Below, piece after piece: positions 7,724 through 15,144 of a DNA stretch of 15,144 nucleotides. The notes beneath the pieces are model-generated. The model saw nothing but the letters and a program-made list of their open reading frames with translations, searched no databases and was not told where the DNA came from. Position numbers and translations under genes: made by a program. The stretch lies in contig SOKS01000179.1 of assembly GCA_004375725.1 (NCBI GenBank), positions 1 through 15,144 on the forward strand. The letters are read 5' to 3'. The stretch comes from Dehalococcoidia bacterium (GTDB lineage: Bacteria > Chloroflexota > Dehalococcoidia > Dehalococcoidales > RBG-16-60-22). Within the stretch, counting starts at the first letter, position 1; each line of letters starts with the position of its first letter.

Positions 7724-8350
7724 TTACTTCTTCGTTTTTTTCGTATCACTCTCTTCTGGCTTTCTCAGGACCTCGTCAATGAGGCCGTATTCCACAGCCT
7801 GGTCAGCACTGAGGTAGAAATCACGGTCCGTATCATGGGCAATCTTTTCCAATTTCTGACCGGTATGTTTAACCAGGATACCTCTGAGCACATCCTGGAT
7901 GCGCATGATTTCACGGGCGGCAATCTCAATGTCGCTGGCATATCCTTGAGCACCACCGAAAGCCTGATGCATATGAATGGTGGAGTTGGGTAAGGCGTAC
8001 CGTTTGCCCTTGGCGCCAGCGCAGAGCAGCACCGTGCCCATGCTTGCTGCCAGTCCAATACATATGGTGGAAACATCTGGCTGGATGAGCTGTATGGTGT
8101 CGTAAATCGCCAGGCCGGCATTAATGACACCGCCCGGGCAGTGAATGTACAGGCTTATATCCTTGTCCGGGTCCTCCCTGGCCAGATAGAGCAGCTGGGC
8201 AACAATGACGTTGGCCACCTGGTCATTGATCGGCATACCCAGCATGATGATGCGCTCTTTCAGTAAAAGTGAGTAGATGTCGAAAGCTCGTTCTCCTCTG
8301 CCACCACTCTCGATAACCATCGGTATGACGTTCATGGGATTGATATTCAT
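7724..8350 (-). CDS. clpP: ATP-dependent Clp protease proteolytic subunit
   Basis: Serine peptidase that forms the tetradecameric chamber of Clp proteases and degrades proteins fed by an unfoldase such as ClpX or ClpC. The 208-residue protein has the catalytic triad Ser103 (AASMGT), His128 (HMHQAFGG) and Asp177 (TDRDFYL), with the same 25- and 49-residue spacings as E. coli ClpP. The oxyanion-loop region reads YIHCPGG instead of the common YINSPGG; the two glycines are kept. The C-terminus ends in a short lysine-rich tail. Its ATG overlaps the tig stop in an ATGA junction, indicating translational coupling. No clpX follows; the operon ends at the terminator. Confidence 0.96.
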   Translation of the reverse strand: MNINPMNVIPMVIESGGRGERAFDIYSLLLKERIIMLGMPINDQVANVIVAQLLYLAREDPDKDISLYIHCPGGVINAGLAIYDTIQLIQPDVSTICIGLAASMGTVLLCAGAKGKRYALPNSTIHMHQAFGGAQGYASDIEIAAREIMRIQDVLRGILVKHTGQKLEKIAHDTDRDFYLSADQAVEYGLIDEVLRKPEESDTKKTKK

Positions 8351-9669
8351 TTTTTAGCCACCTCCTTTTTCGGTTTCCCTTTTTCCCTCTTTTTGTTGCC
8401 GGCTATTTCCACCAGCCGGTCGACCGTTTTGCGGGTCAGCAGGATTTGCCTGATGGAGCCACGAGACGGGGGTGCATTCAGCGCTCTCTGCAATTCATCT
8501 TTTTTATCGGTGGCGTTTTTCAGCATTGTTTCAATCTCTTCATCTATCTCCTTGTCACTGACCTCTACCTCTTCCGCTTCCGCAACTTTGCCCAGAACCA
8601 GAGATTGCGTTACTCTTTTGGTCGCCACCGGATGTAATTCTTCGTGCAGCTCTGCCTCCGTTTTATTAATGCTCTTCAGGTATTCTTCCAGATTTACCCC
8701 CTGTCTCTCAAACTGCCGGGCCTGTTCATTCAGCATGCGATGTATTTCAGTTTCCATCAAAACTGGTGGAAATTCAACCTGAGATGAGGAAACCACGGCA
8801 TCAACCACTTTTTCCTCAAAATCAGCCCTGGCTTTCGCCTCGGCGCGCAATTTCAGATTACTGGATACCTCCTCCTTCAAAGCGGCCATGTTTTTGATTT
8901 CCGGCCCCAATTGCGCCGCGAACTCATCATTGAGCTCGGGCAATATCTCCTGTTTCATCTCCAGTATTTTCACGGTGAAATGGGCTTCTTTGCCGGCAAA
9001 TTCATTGCGGGGATAGTCTTCGGGAAGTTTGATATTGAAATTTTTCTCCTCCCCTTTGTTCATTCCCGTAAGTTCCTTGGCGAAGCCCGGGGCTGGAGAA
9101 ACGGAGTCCTGCAGGACGAGGTACTGGACCCCTTCTCGATTGAAAAACGTTGCGCCGTCCACCTGGCTCTCAATATTGAATATAGCCAGGTCGCCAAACT
9201 CAACGGCACGGTCCACCGATTCCCAGGTCGCATTCTGGTGGCGGAGCTGCTCGATCGCTTCTTTCACATTAACATCGGTCACTTTTACCGGCTCGGGTTT
9301 CATTTTGACACTCTGATAGTTGCCCAGTTGCACCACCGGTACTAAAGGCACCTTGGCCTTGAAAATGACCGGTTCGGTCTGGATTAGCTCAATCTCCGGT
9401 TGGGCAATGGCTTCTATCTGCTGTTCCTCGATTGCCTTTTCATAGACCTTCGGCAACTGATGGTTAAGTGCATCTTCGAGAACACTATCTCTGCCCAGAT
9501 AGCGTTCCAGTATGGCCGGCGGTGCCTTGCCTTTGCGGAAGCCAGGAATATTGGCCCGCTTGGACAGACGTTTATAGGATTCGGCCATTGCCTCTTCAAC
9601 CTCTTGCGGCTCCAGCTCAATGGTAAGAAACACCTGACTGTTCTCCGTCTTATCTCTGGTTACCTTCAC
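8347..9669 (-). CDS. tig: Trigger factor
   Basis: Ribosome-bound chaperone that shields nascent chains at the exit tunnel. The 440-residue protein has the N-terminal ribosome-binding domain with the signature GFRKGKAP (residues 43-50), a divergent FKBP-like domain (about 150-240, with GFAKELTGMNKGEE), and a helical C-terminal substrate-cradling domain (about 255-425). It ends in a lysine-rich tail. The start is GTG at 9669, with GGTGGAG about 7 bases upstream, and the beginning MKVTRDKTENSQVFL is typical of the family. It lies 15 bases after the hydrolase gene and overlaps clpP by four bases; tig-clpP is a widely conserved pair. Confidence 0.95.
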   Translation of the reverse strand: MKVTRDKTENSQVFLTIELEPQEVEEAMAESYKRLSKRANIPGFRKGKAPPAILERYLGRDSVLEDALNHQLPKVYEKAIEEQQIEAIAQPEIELIQTEPVIFKAKVPLVPVVQLGNYQSVKMKPEPVKVTDVNVKEAIEQLRHQNATWESVDRAVEFGDLAIFNIESQVDGATFFNREGVQYLVLQDSVSPAPGFAKELTGMNKGEEKNFNIKLPEDYPRNEFAGKEAHFTVKILEMKQEILPELNDEFAAQLGPEIKNMAALKEEVSSNLKLRAEAKARADFEEKVVDAVVSSSQVEFPPVLMETEIHRMLNEQARQFERQGVNLEEYLKSINKTEAELHEELHPVATKRVTQSLVLGKVAEAEEVEVSDKEIDEEIETMLKNATDKKDELQRALNAPPSRGSIRQILLTRKTVDRLVEIAGNKKREKGKPKKEVAKK

Positions 9670-9684
9670 GATTGCTCCACCTTT

Positions 9685-10611
9685 TCAATCCGCTTTTCTT
9701 TTATCCTGAAAATATTTAAGAAAACCGGTGATATTCATGGCGACTATGCCATCTGCCAGGTACTGATATAGAGACTCCGATTCCCTGGCAGGTTCCAGCT
9801 CGGCATAAAGCTGCGCTCTTATTTTGGTAAATGCTGCCTCAAAGCCGCTTTCATTGAAGGTTTGAGATACGAGTGTATTCCAGGCTTTGAGTTTATCCGC
9901 GGCGATTTTTATGCTTTCTTTGACTTTTCCAGTGACGCCAAAATGGGCGAAATAGATCAGGCTTGCGTTCAGTTCCATCAGCTTTTGCAGCGAACTCAGG
10001 TATAGCTCGAGGTCGAAAGCAGGAGGTGGTGTGGCAGGTATCAGCACTTTGCCCTCCGCCACCGAAATGCCAACCGCATCGCCGCTGAACAGGCCGTTAT
10101 TTCGGCTCTCCAGAATACACAGTTGATGCGGGGCATGCCCTGGCGTGTGGAGCAAGCGCAGGCTTTGCTTTTCGCCGAGCTTGAATACTTCGCCGCCGGA
10201 TACCGGTACAACTCTTTTTTCATCAATTGGCGCCACGGGGCCGGTCTTTCGCATCATTCTTTCGCCCATCGTGGAAGCGAAGCTTTTCATCAGCCTCTCC
10301 GGGTTAACCAGGTGTCGGGCGCCTTTTTCGTGGACTAAAACCTTGGCTTGAGGCATGTGTTTTAGCAACTCACCAATCCCACCGGCATGATCCAGATGAA
10401 TATGGGTGGCGATAACGTAATCGATTTCCCCGGGGTCAACCCCCGCCTTTTCCATACCAGCCAGGACCGTGTTTACCGAGGTGGTCGGTCCAGTATCAAC
10501 CAGCGCTTTCTTCTCTTCATTGATGAGGTAAACACTTCCCCATTTGGGTATGGAGTAGAGCTCGTTGTCAATAAGCAATATGTTTTCGGCTACTTCTTTT
10601 ATGTCAACCAT
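9685..10611 (-). CDS. Metallo-beta-lactamase-fold hydrolase
   Basis: Soluble zinc hydrolase of the glyoxalase II/RNase Z-like superfamily, 308 residues. Metal-binding motifs are complete: THIHLDH (His70, His72, Asp74, His75), His159 in HTPGHAPHQ, Asp178 in FSGDAVG and His223 in YFAHFG. An extra region between residues 100 and 135 and a helical C-terminal part (about 230-308) distinguish it from minimal glyoxalase II. The substrate cannot be inferred; a thioester, lactone or phosphodiester are all possible for this fold. Its ATG directly abuts the aspS stop, with a purine-rich AGAAGAAGA upstream, so it is likely translated from the same message. Confidence 0.85.
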   Translation of the reverse strand: MVDIKEVAENILLIDNELYSIPKWGSVYLINEEKKALVDTGPTTSVNTVLAGMEKAGVDPGEIDYVIATHIHLDHAGGIGELLKHMPQAKVLVHEKGARHLVNPERLMKSFASTMGERMMRKTGPVAPIDEKRVVPVSGGEVFKLGEKQSLRLLHTPGHAPHQLCILESRNNGLFSGDAVGISVAEGKVLIPATPPPAFDLELYLSSLQKLMELNASLIYFAHFGVTGKVKESIKIAADKLKAWNTLVSQTFNESGFEAAFTKIRAQLYAELEPARESESLYQYLADGIVAMNITGFLKYFQDKRKAD

Positions 10612-12414
10612 CTATTCTTCTTCTTCACGCAACAGGATGTGCAGTTCCGTCAGTTGTTCTTCCGTGACCGGTGCCGGGGCATTGAAAGTCAGGTCAAGGG
10701 CGCTCTGGGTCTTGGGGAAAGCGATTACCTCACGGATGGTCTCTCTCCTCGCCAGCAGCATCACGATGCGGTCAATGCCCAACGCAATGCCACCGTGTGG
10801 CGGCGCGCCATATTCAAATGCCTCAAGCATGTGCCCGAAACGCTCTTCAATTTCATCGTCGGTGTAGCCCAGCAGACGGAACACTCTGCGCTGGAGTTCT
10901 GTCGTGTATATTCTGAGGCTGCCACCGCCGATTTCCAAACCGTTGCATATCATGTCGTAGTGTTTGCCGCGTACTTTTCCGGGAGCGGTATCCAGAAGCG
11001 ACACATCTTCATCCCAAGGTCTGGTGAACGGGTGGTGCTCCGGTTCCCAGTATCCGGTTTCCTCGTTCTTTCTTAACAGGGGGAAATCTTTAACATAGGC
11101 AAAAGCGAGTGTACCCGGGTCGGCCAGTTTCAGTCGCTGACCTATTTCCTGGCGCAAGGCACCGAGCGAGGTATTTACCGTGCTGGCATCACCGGCCACA
11201 ACAAGGAGCAGGTCGCCAACAGTAGCTTCCAGGCGTTCTGCCATTTCCTTTATCTGTTCCAGAGTCAGAAACTTGGCTGCTGCCGAGCGCACCATGTCTT
11301 GAGTTAGCTCGTCCAGTCCACCGCCCCCTGCCTCACCGAGCGCTACTGTTACCAGGCCGCCCGCCCCGCAACTGCGTGCCAGCTGGTTCAAATCATCGAG
11401 CTGTTTCCGGCTGTAGCCAGCGCAGCCCGGGGCACATATGCCCTTGACCTTGCCCCCACCGGCGACGGCCGAAGTGAAGATGTCAAAACTCGACCGCGCC
11501 GCGATATCGGACAGGTCTTTTAGCTCAAGACCAAAGCGCAGGTCAGGTTTGTCCGTGCCAAAACGTTCCATGACATCGGTGTAGCTGAAGCGCGGGAAGG
11601 GTTCCATAACCTTCATTTCTGGTTTGATGGTCTTTGTCAGCGCAATGAAGAGCCGTTCCATCAAGTTTAAAATGTCCTCATCTTCGATAAAGCTCATTTC
11701 CAGGTCGAGCTGGGTGAATTCAGGCTGGCGGTCGGCCCTGGTATCCTCGTCTCGGAAACAGCGGGCGATCTGGTAATATTTCTCAAAGCCAGCCACCATC
11801 AGCAATTGCTTGAGTTGCTGTGGAGACTGGGGCAACGCATAAAATTTTCCGGCGTGGACACGACTCGGTACGAGATAGTCGCGGGCACCTTCCGGTGTGC
11901 TCTTGATGAGTATCGGCGTCTCAATCTCAATAAAGCCTTCTGCATCGAGAAAGTCGCGGATAAACTTCACCATATGATGGCGGAGCATCATGTTCTCCTG
12001 CATTCCGGCTCGTCGCAGGTCAAGGTAGCGATACCTCAGGCGCAGGTTTTCCTCCACTTCCTCATCCTCATTGATATAGAATGGCGGTGTTCGGGATGGA
12101 TTCAAAACCTCAGCGTCATGTGCGGTTACCTCTACTTCTCCGGTGGGTAACTTGAGGTTCTCCGTTCCCGGTGGGCGTCTGGCCACTTCACCACTCACGC
12201 GCACCACGAACTCGCTGCGCATCTGGTTGGCCACTTCATGACACGGCTTTGCTACCTCAGGATTGAAAACCACCTGAACGATGCCCTGTCTATCACGGAG
12301 ATCGATGAAGATGAGGCCGCCGTGGTCCCGGCGTCGGTCCACCCAGCCGGCCAGAGTTACTGTCTGACCAACGTGTTCCTTTTTCAGTTCACCACAGCTG
12401 TGACTTTTCAGCAA
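10612..12414 (-). CDS. aspS: Aspartyl-tRNA synthetase, bacterial type with GAD domain
   Basis: Class II synthetase that activates aspartate and charges tRNA-Asp. From TTG 12414 the protein has 600 residues. It contains the N-terminal OB-fold anticodon-binding domain (about 1-105), motif 1 near 151-176, motif 2 with CFRDEDTRADRQPEFTQLD (219-237), the bacterial GAD insertion (about 290-430) and motif 3 with GIALGIDRI, Arg549. His31 in RRRDHGG and Gly83 in RPPGTEN match the residues reported for the non-discriminating Pseudomonas aeruginosa enzyme (His31, Gly82), so it may also make Asp-tRNA-Asn. The TTG at 12414 gives the family-like MLKSHSCGEL start and has AGGGGG six bases upstream; TTG 12420 is the alternative and would add two residues. 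It follows the E1 beta gene by about 30 bases. Confidence 0.95.
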   Translation of the reverse strand: MLKSHSCGELKKEHVGQTVTLAGWVDRRRDHGGLIFIDLRDRQGIVQVVFNPEVAKPCHEVANQMRSEFVVRVSGEVARRPPGTENLKLPTGEVEVTAHDAEVLNPSRTPPFYINEDEEVEENLRLRYRYLDLRRAGMQENMMLRHHMVKFIRDFLDAEGFIEIETPILIKSTPEGARDYLVPSRVHAGKFYALPQSPQQLKQLLMVAGFEKYYQIARCFRDEDTRADRQPEFTQLDLEMSFIEDEDILNLMERLFIALTKTIKPEMKVMEPFPRFSYTDVMERFGTDKPDLRFGLELKDLSDIAARSSFDIFTSAVAGGGKVKGICAPGCAGYSRKQLDDLNQLARSCGAGGLVTVALGEAGGGGLDELTQDMVRSAAAKFLTLEQIKEMAERLEATVGDLLLVVAGDASTVNTSLGALRQEIGQRLKLADPGTLAFAYVKDFPLLRKNEETGYWEPEHHPFTRPWDEDVSLLDTAPGKVRGKHYDMICNGLEIGGGSLRIYTTELQRRVFRLLGYTDDEIEERFGHMLEAFEYGAPPHGGIALGIDRIVMLLARRETIREVIAFPKTQSALDLTFNAPAPVTEEQLTELHILLREEEE

Positions 12415-12420
12415 GACCAA

Positions 12421-12426
12421 CCCCCT
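12421..12426 (-). promoter_or_regulatory. Ribosome binding site deciding the aspS start
   Basis: AGGGGG on the - strand sits six bases before TTG 12414 but directly against TTG 12420, which leaves no usable spacing for the latter. It can pair with the anti-Shine-Dalgarno sequence with one G-U wobble. Confidence 0.45.
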
Positions 12427-12444
12427 GAACCTCTGCTCTCCTGT

Positions 12445-13422
12445 CTATACGATGGACCTGACTGTTTCGACAATCGTTTCCTCCTGGGGTAGCACCAGTC
12501 TTTCCAGCGAACGATTAACCGGTATGATGACATCCGGGGTGGCTACCCGCTGTATCGGCGCATCAAGGTGGTCGAAAGCTCGCTCCTGAACGAGAGCCAC
12601 AATCTCCGCACCCATACCGCACGTTTTCATTGCCTCATGGGCAACTATTAGCTTCCCCGTTTTCTTCACCGAATCAACTATGGTAGCAATATCCAGTGGA
12701 CGGAGCGTTCGTGGGTCAACAACCTCCACTTCAACGCCGTCAGTTGCCAGCGTCTGGGCAGCGTTCAGTGTCTTCGGCAGCAATGTTCCCCAGGCTACGA
12801 TGGTGACGTCTTTGCCTTCTCTCTTGACCTCTGCTTCCCCTAGCGGAATCACATATTCTTCTTCCGGCACGGGTCCGCTCACACCGTAGAGAACTCCAGG
12901 CTCAAGGAATATAACTGGATTGGGGTCCCTGATGGCTGCTTTCAGCAGTCCTTTGACGTCATAAGGTGTGGACGGCATGACCACTTTCAGCCCGGGTACA
13001 TGAGCAAACCAGGCTTCAAAACTCTGTGAATGTTGCCCTCCCAGGCCAATGCCTCCCTCGGCAGTCGCCCTGATGACCAGCGCTACCTCGGGATGACCGC
13101 CGGAGAGATAGCGCATCTTGGCCGTCTGGTTGACGATTTCGTCCATGCAAATGGTCATCCAGTCAACCCGCATAATCTCGACTATTGGGCGCATTCCAGC
13201 CATGGCTGCTCCCAGCGCATAACCAACGATGGCTGTTTCGGAAATGGGCGTATCAAGCACGCGCTCGCCCCCGAACACGTCATATATTCCTTTTGTGGAA
13301 CCGAAGGCACCGCCCAATACTCCGACATCCTCCCCCATGAGGAATACCCTATCGTCCCGTGCCATCTCCTCTTTGATGGCCTCGCTTACTGCTTCACGAT
13401 AGCTTATCTGTCGCTGGGGCAT
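12445..13422 (-). CDS. pdhB: 2-oxoacid/acetoin dehydrogenase E1 component, beta subunit
   Basis: Beta subunit of a heterotetrameric thiamine diphosphate-dependent E1 that decarboxylates pyruvate or another 2-oxoacid, or cleaves acetoin. The 325-residue protein contains the pyrimidine-binding transketolase domain with the cofactor-activating Glu62 in DTPISET and GGQHSQS (His131), and the C-terminal transketolase domain from about residue 195, with WGTLLPK and VVDPRTLRPLD. Its ATG directly abuts the alpha-subunit stop codon, so both are translated from one message in equal amounts. The symbol reflects the family; substrate is not settled by sequence alone. Confidence 0.9.
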   Translation of the reverse strand: MPQRQISYREAVSEAIKEEMARDDRVFLMGEDVGVLGGAFGSTKGIYDVFGGERVLDTPISETAIVGYALGAAMAGMRPIVEIMRVDWMTICMDEIVNQTAKMRYLSGGHPEVALVIRATAEGGIGLGGQHSQSFEAWFAHVPGLKVVMPSTPYDVKGLLKAAIRDPNPVIFLEPGVLYGVSGPVPEEEYVIPLGEAEVKREGKDVTIVAWGTLLPKTLNAAQTLATDGVEVEVVDPRTLRPLDIATIVDSVKKTGKLIVAHEAMKTCGMGAEIVALVQERAFDHLDAPIQRVATPDVIIPVNRSLERLVLPQEETIVETVRSIV

Positions 13423-14415
13423 TTATTTCACTCTTTCCTGGGCATAAATCCAGGTGAAAGCCGTTTCTGGCTCGGGTTCAGGACTGTTCAGGGCGAAATC
13501 AGCAGCGGCATCGAATATTTTTTTGCATTCCGCATTGATTTGCTCTGCCGCCTCATCGTTTAAATATCCCAGCTCCGTGAGTTTCTGGCGAAATATCCTG
13601 ATCGGGTCCTTCTCTGCTGCCCAGTCCTCAACTTCGCCCTTGGGGCGGTAGTCAGAGCCGCCGGGTACCTGGTCCATACGCATACTGTGGCCGCGTAAAC
13701 GATAGGACACGGCTTCAATCAGGCTCGGGCCTTCGCCTTTTCTGGCCCGGTCCACGGCGCTTTTCACCGCTTCATAGACAGCCATCACATCCGTCCCGTC
13801 AACTCTGTACCCTGGCATGCCGTAGGAGTTGGCCCGGGCGGAGATATCTAAATTGGCACAGGCTTTACATTGCGGCATGGACAGGCCATATTGATTATTG
13901 GTGCAGACAAACACCGTTGGCACCTTCCACAATGCCGCCAGGTTCAGCCCTTCGTGGAAAGTCCCCCGATTTGCCGCCCCATCGCCGAAAAAACCGAGGC
14001 AAACCTGTCCCGTTTTACGCATTTTAATGGCCAGGGCTACGCCGCCGGCAATATTAATGCCGGCACCCACGATGCCATTGGTGCCCAGAATCTGCCGACT
14101 GAAATCAGAGAGATGCATTGACCCGCCTTTACCTCCGGTGCAACCGGTTGCCTTACCGAGCACTTCGGCCAGTATGACATTTATGTCCGCGCCTCTGGCC
14201 AGCAGATGCCCGTGGGCGCGGTGGGTGGAGATAATGTAATCTTTATCTCCCAGAGCACTGCAGGACCCGACGGCAACCGCCTCTTCACCAATGGAAACGT
14301 GCCCGGTGCCGGGTACAAGACCCTGTCGGGAAAATTCCGTAAGACCTTCTTCAAAATGCCGGATGGTGAGCATTCGGCGGTACATATCCAGAAGCGCTTC
14401 TTTTGTCAGTGGCAT
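13423..14415 (-). CDS. pdhA: 2-oxoacid/acetoin dehydrogenase E1 component, alpha subunit
   Basis: Alpha subunit of the thiamine diphosphate-dependent E1, 330 residues, usual size for the family. The cofactor motif begins with GDGAANRG (residues 144-151) and ends with TNN (172-174). STHRAHGH (63-70) and RLRGHSMRMDQ are the conserved active-site and loop regions. Pyruvate dehydrogenase and acetoin dehydrogenase alpha chains are close relatives, and GTNGIVGAGINIAGG is compatible with either. Start ATG 14415 has AAGGGAGA at 14420-14427. It is first in the - operon behind a recognisable promoter and palindrome. No E2, E3 or lipoyl genes are in the window. Confidence 0.9.
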   Translation of the reverse strand: MPLTKEALLDMYRRMLTIRHFEEGLTEFSRQGLVPGTGHVSIGEEAVAVGSCSALGDKDYIISTHRAHGHLLARGADINVILAEVLGKATGCTGGKGGSMHLSDFSRQILGTNGIVGAGINIAGGVALAIKMRKTGQVCLGFFGDGAANRGTFHEGLNLAALWKVPTVFVCTNNQYGLSMPQCKACANLDISARANSYGMPGYRVDGTDVMAVYEAVKSAVDRARKGEGPSLIEAVSYRLRGHSMRMDQVPGGSDYRPKGEVEDWAAEKDPIRIFRQKLTELGYLNDEAAEQINAECKKIFDAAADFALNSPEPEPETAFTWIYAQERVK

Positions 14416-14494
14416 ATGCTCTCCCTTCGCTTAAAAATTGAACTTATTCCCTGCTTGTGGTAATTTCAAGAATATATCTGGTGATTTCTTTTGA

Positions 14495-14523
14495 AAGATA
14501 CCATAATTCGCCTTACTCGTCAA
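14495..14523 (-). promoter_or_regulatory. Candidate sigma-70-type promoter of the pdhA operon
   Basis: On the - strand TTGACG (14523-14518) is followed after exactly 17 bases by TATCTT (14500-14495). Matches are five of six and four of six. Transcription would start near 14488, giving a leader of about 70 bases before pdhA. Its -35 touches the edge of the 18-bp palindrome. Confidence 0.5.
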
Positions 14524-14540
14524 AATGAACCGGTTCATTT
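14523..14540. promoter_or_regulatory. Perfect 18-bp palindrome, probable operator
   Basis: AAATGAACCGGTTCATTT reads the same on both strands with no spacer. It lies in the 223-base divergent region between pdhA and the MFS gene and overlaps the pdhA -35 by one base. Symmetric TGAAC...GTTCA sites are typical of dimeric repressors such as TetR-type proteins; no regulator gene is visible in the window. The rest of 14416-14638 is A+T rich, with no other strong structure; a weak extended -10 (TG-T-TAAGAT, 14568-14576) could serve the MFS gene. Confidence 0.6.
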
Positions 14541-14638
14541 GAAACAGCCTGCCACCTTCTACTAAGCTGTTAAGATACATTCTGGTTGGTGAACACAGTT
14601 TGCCAGAGAAAGCATATCTAACTTAAAGGTTTAATTGA

Positions 14639-15144
14639 TTGTCAGGTAAGAGCAGGCTCAGTGAAATTTTCCGTCGGTGGGGTGGCGGCAATGCCTCGTT
14701 CCTTGCTTATACCCACTTCAGCCACGATTTGTGTGCCGGGTTGCTGACGGCATTACTGCCGTTGATAAAAGAGGGGCTGGGCCTGACCTATCTGCAATCC
14801 GGCGTACTGCTTTCCGCCTACACCATCACCTCCGGTCTTTCGCAGATTCCCGGTGGCTGGCTCGGCGACCGGTTAAGAAGAAGTGTCGTGATTGCAGTGG
14901 GGTTGGGTGGTGTTGGCTTTGCCACGCTTGCTGTTGGTCTGAGTCCATCATATTATCCGCTGATCGCCATTCTCATAATTATGGGCATTTTTGCCGGTGG
15001 CTATCATCCCTCGGCGGTGTCGATGCTCTCCGGCTATTATGAGACAACCCGGCGAGGCAGAGTGATTGCACTTCATATGGTGGGCGGCAGTATCGGCTTT
15101 TCCATCGGTCCCCTTCTGGGAGGATTGATTGCGGAATCTCTGGG
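14639..15144 (+). CDS. MFS transporter, N-terminal part (runs off the window)
   Basis: Membrane transporter of the major facilitator superfamily; 168 codons are visible and the frame is still open at the right edge. A TGA at 14636 fixes the start at TTG 14639, with AAAGG at 14625-14629 nine bases upstream. The protein begins MSGKSRLSEIFRRW, then shows about five hydrophobic segments (near residues 22-42, 54-72, 83-101, 105-124 and 142-163). Motif A of the superfamily appears as GGWLGDRLRR (72-81) between segments 2 and 3. HFSHDL in segment 1 and GGYHPSAVSMLS after segment 4 recall the fosmidomycin-resistance (Fsr) branch, so an efflux role is possible but unproven. It is divergent from pdhA and may share control through the palindrome. 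Confidence 0.85.
   Translation, partial: MSGKSRLSEIFRRWGGGNASFLAYTHFSHDLCAGLLTALLPLIKEGLGLTYLQSGVLLSAYTITSGLSQIPGGWLGDRLRRSVVIAVGLGGVGFATLAVGLSPSYYPLIAILIIMGIFAGGYHPSAVSMLSGYYETTRRGRVIALHMVGGSIGFSIGPLLGGLIAESL

Noticed and set aside
10387..11076. 229-residue open frame on the + strand
   Set aside because: It lies antisense to aspS and the hydrolase gene, whose motifs are unmistakable, and its translation resembles no family I know.
14677..15042. 121-residue open frame on the + strand with an ATG start
   Set aside because: It is the wrong frame of the MFS gene: the frame opening at TTG 14639 gives hydrophobic segments and MFS motif A, while this one gives Cys/Arg-rich nonsense.

Overview
The window looks like ordinary bacterial housekeeping chromosome, about half G+C. 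The gene families, their order and the local sequence flavour suggest a Chloroflexota bacterium, possibly Dehalococcoidia. That placement rests on remembered resemblance, not on a search, so confidence is moderate. Start codons are often TTG or GTG, and genes are packed with overlaps or near-zero gaps.

Layout. (1) 20-265: two tandem tRNA-Ser genes, anticodons CGA and GGA. (2) 369-7642, + strand: a seven-gene run of dprA (DNA uptake and processing), topA (topoisomerase I), xerC-type tyrosine recombinase, M24 Xaa-Pro peptidase, efp (elongation factor P), a PHP-type metallophosphoesterase and a PurN-like formyltransferase. Neighbouring genes overlap or lie within about 10 bases, so one transcript is likely. 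(3) 7660-7709: a two-way intrinsic terminator between convergent operons. (4) 7724-14415, - strand, read right to left: E1 alpha and E1 beta of a thiamine-dependent 2-oxoacid/acetoin dehydrogenase, aspS, a metallo-beta-lactamase-fold hydrolase, tig (trigger factor) and clpP, again nearly gapless. (5) 14416-14638: a divergent control region with a good -35/-10 pair for the dehydrogenase operon next to a perfect 18-bp palindrome. (6) 14639 to the right edge, + strand: the start of an MFS transporter that begins with TTG and runs out of the window.

How the genes fit. The + operon combines DNA maintenance (dprA, topA, xerC) with translation and peptide turnover (M24 peptidase, efp). The - operon combines central carbon metabolism, tRNA charging and protein quality control (tig, clpP). 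The E2/E3 partners of the dehydrogenase and the ClpX partner of ClpP are not in the window.

I found no CRISPR array, prophage, insertion sequence, defence island or other clearly new system. The points most worth a second look are a non-canonical tip loop in EF-P, histidine and glycine markers predicting a non-discriminating AspRS, a PurN-like enzyme with altered substrate loops, and the palindrome next to the dehydrogenase promoter.
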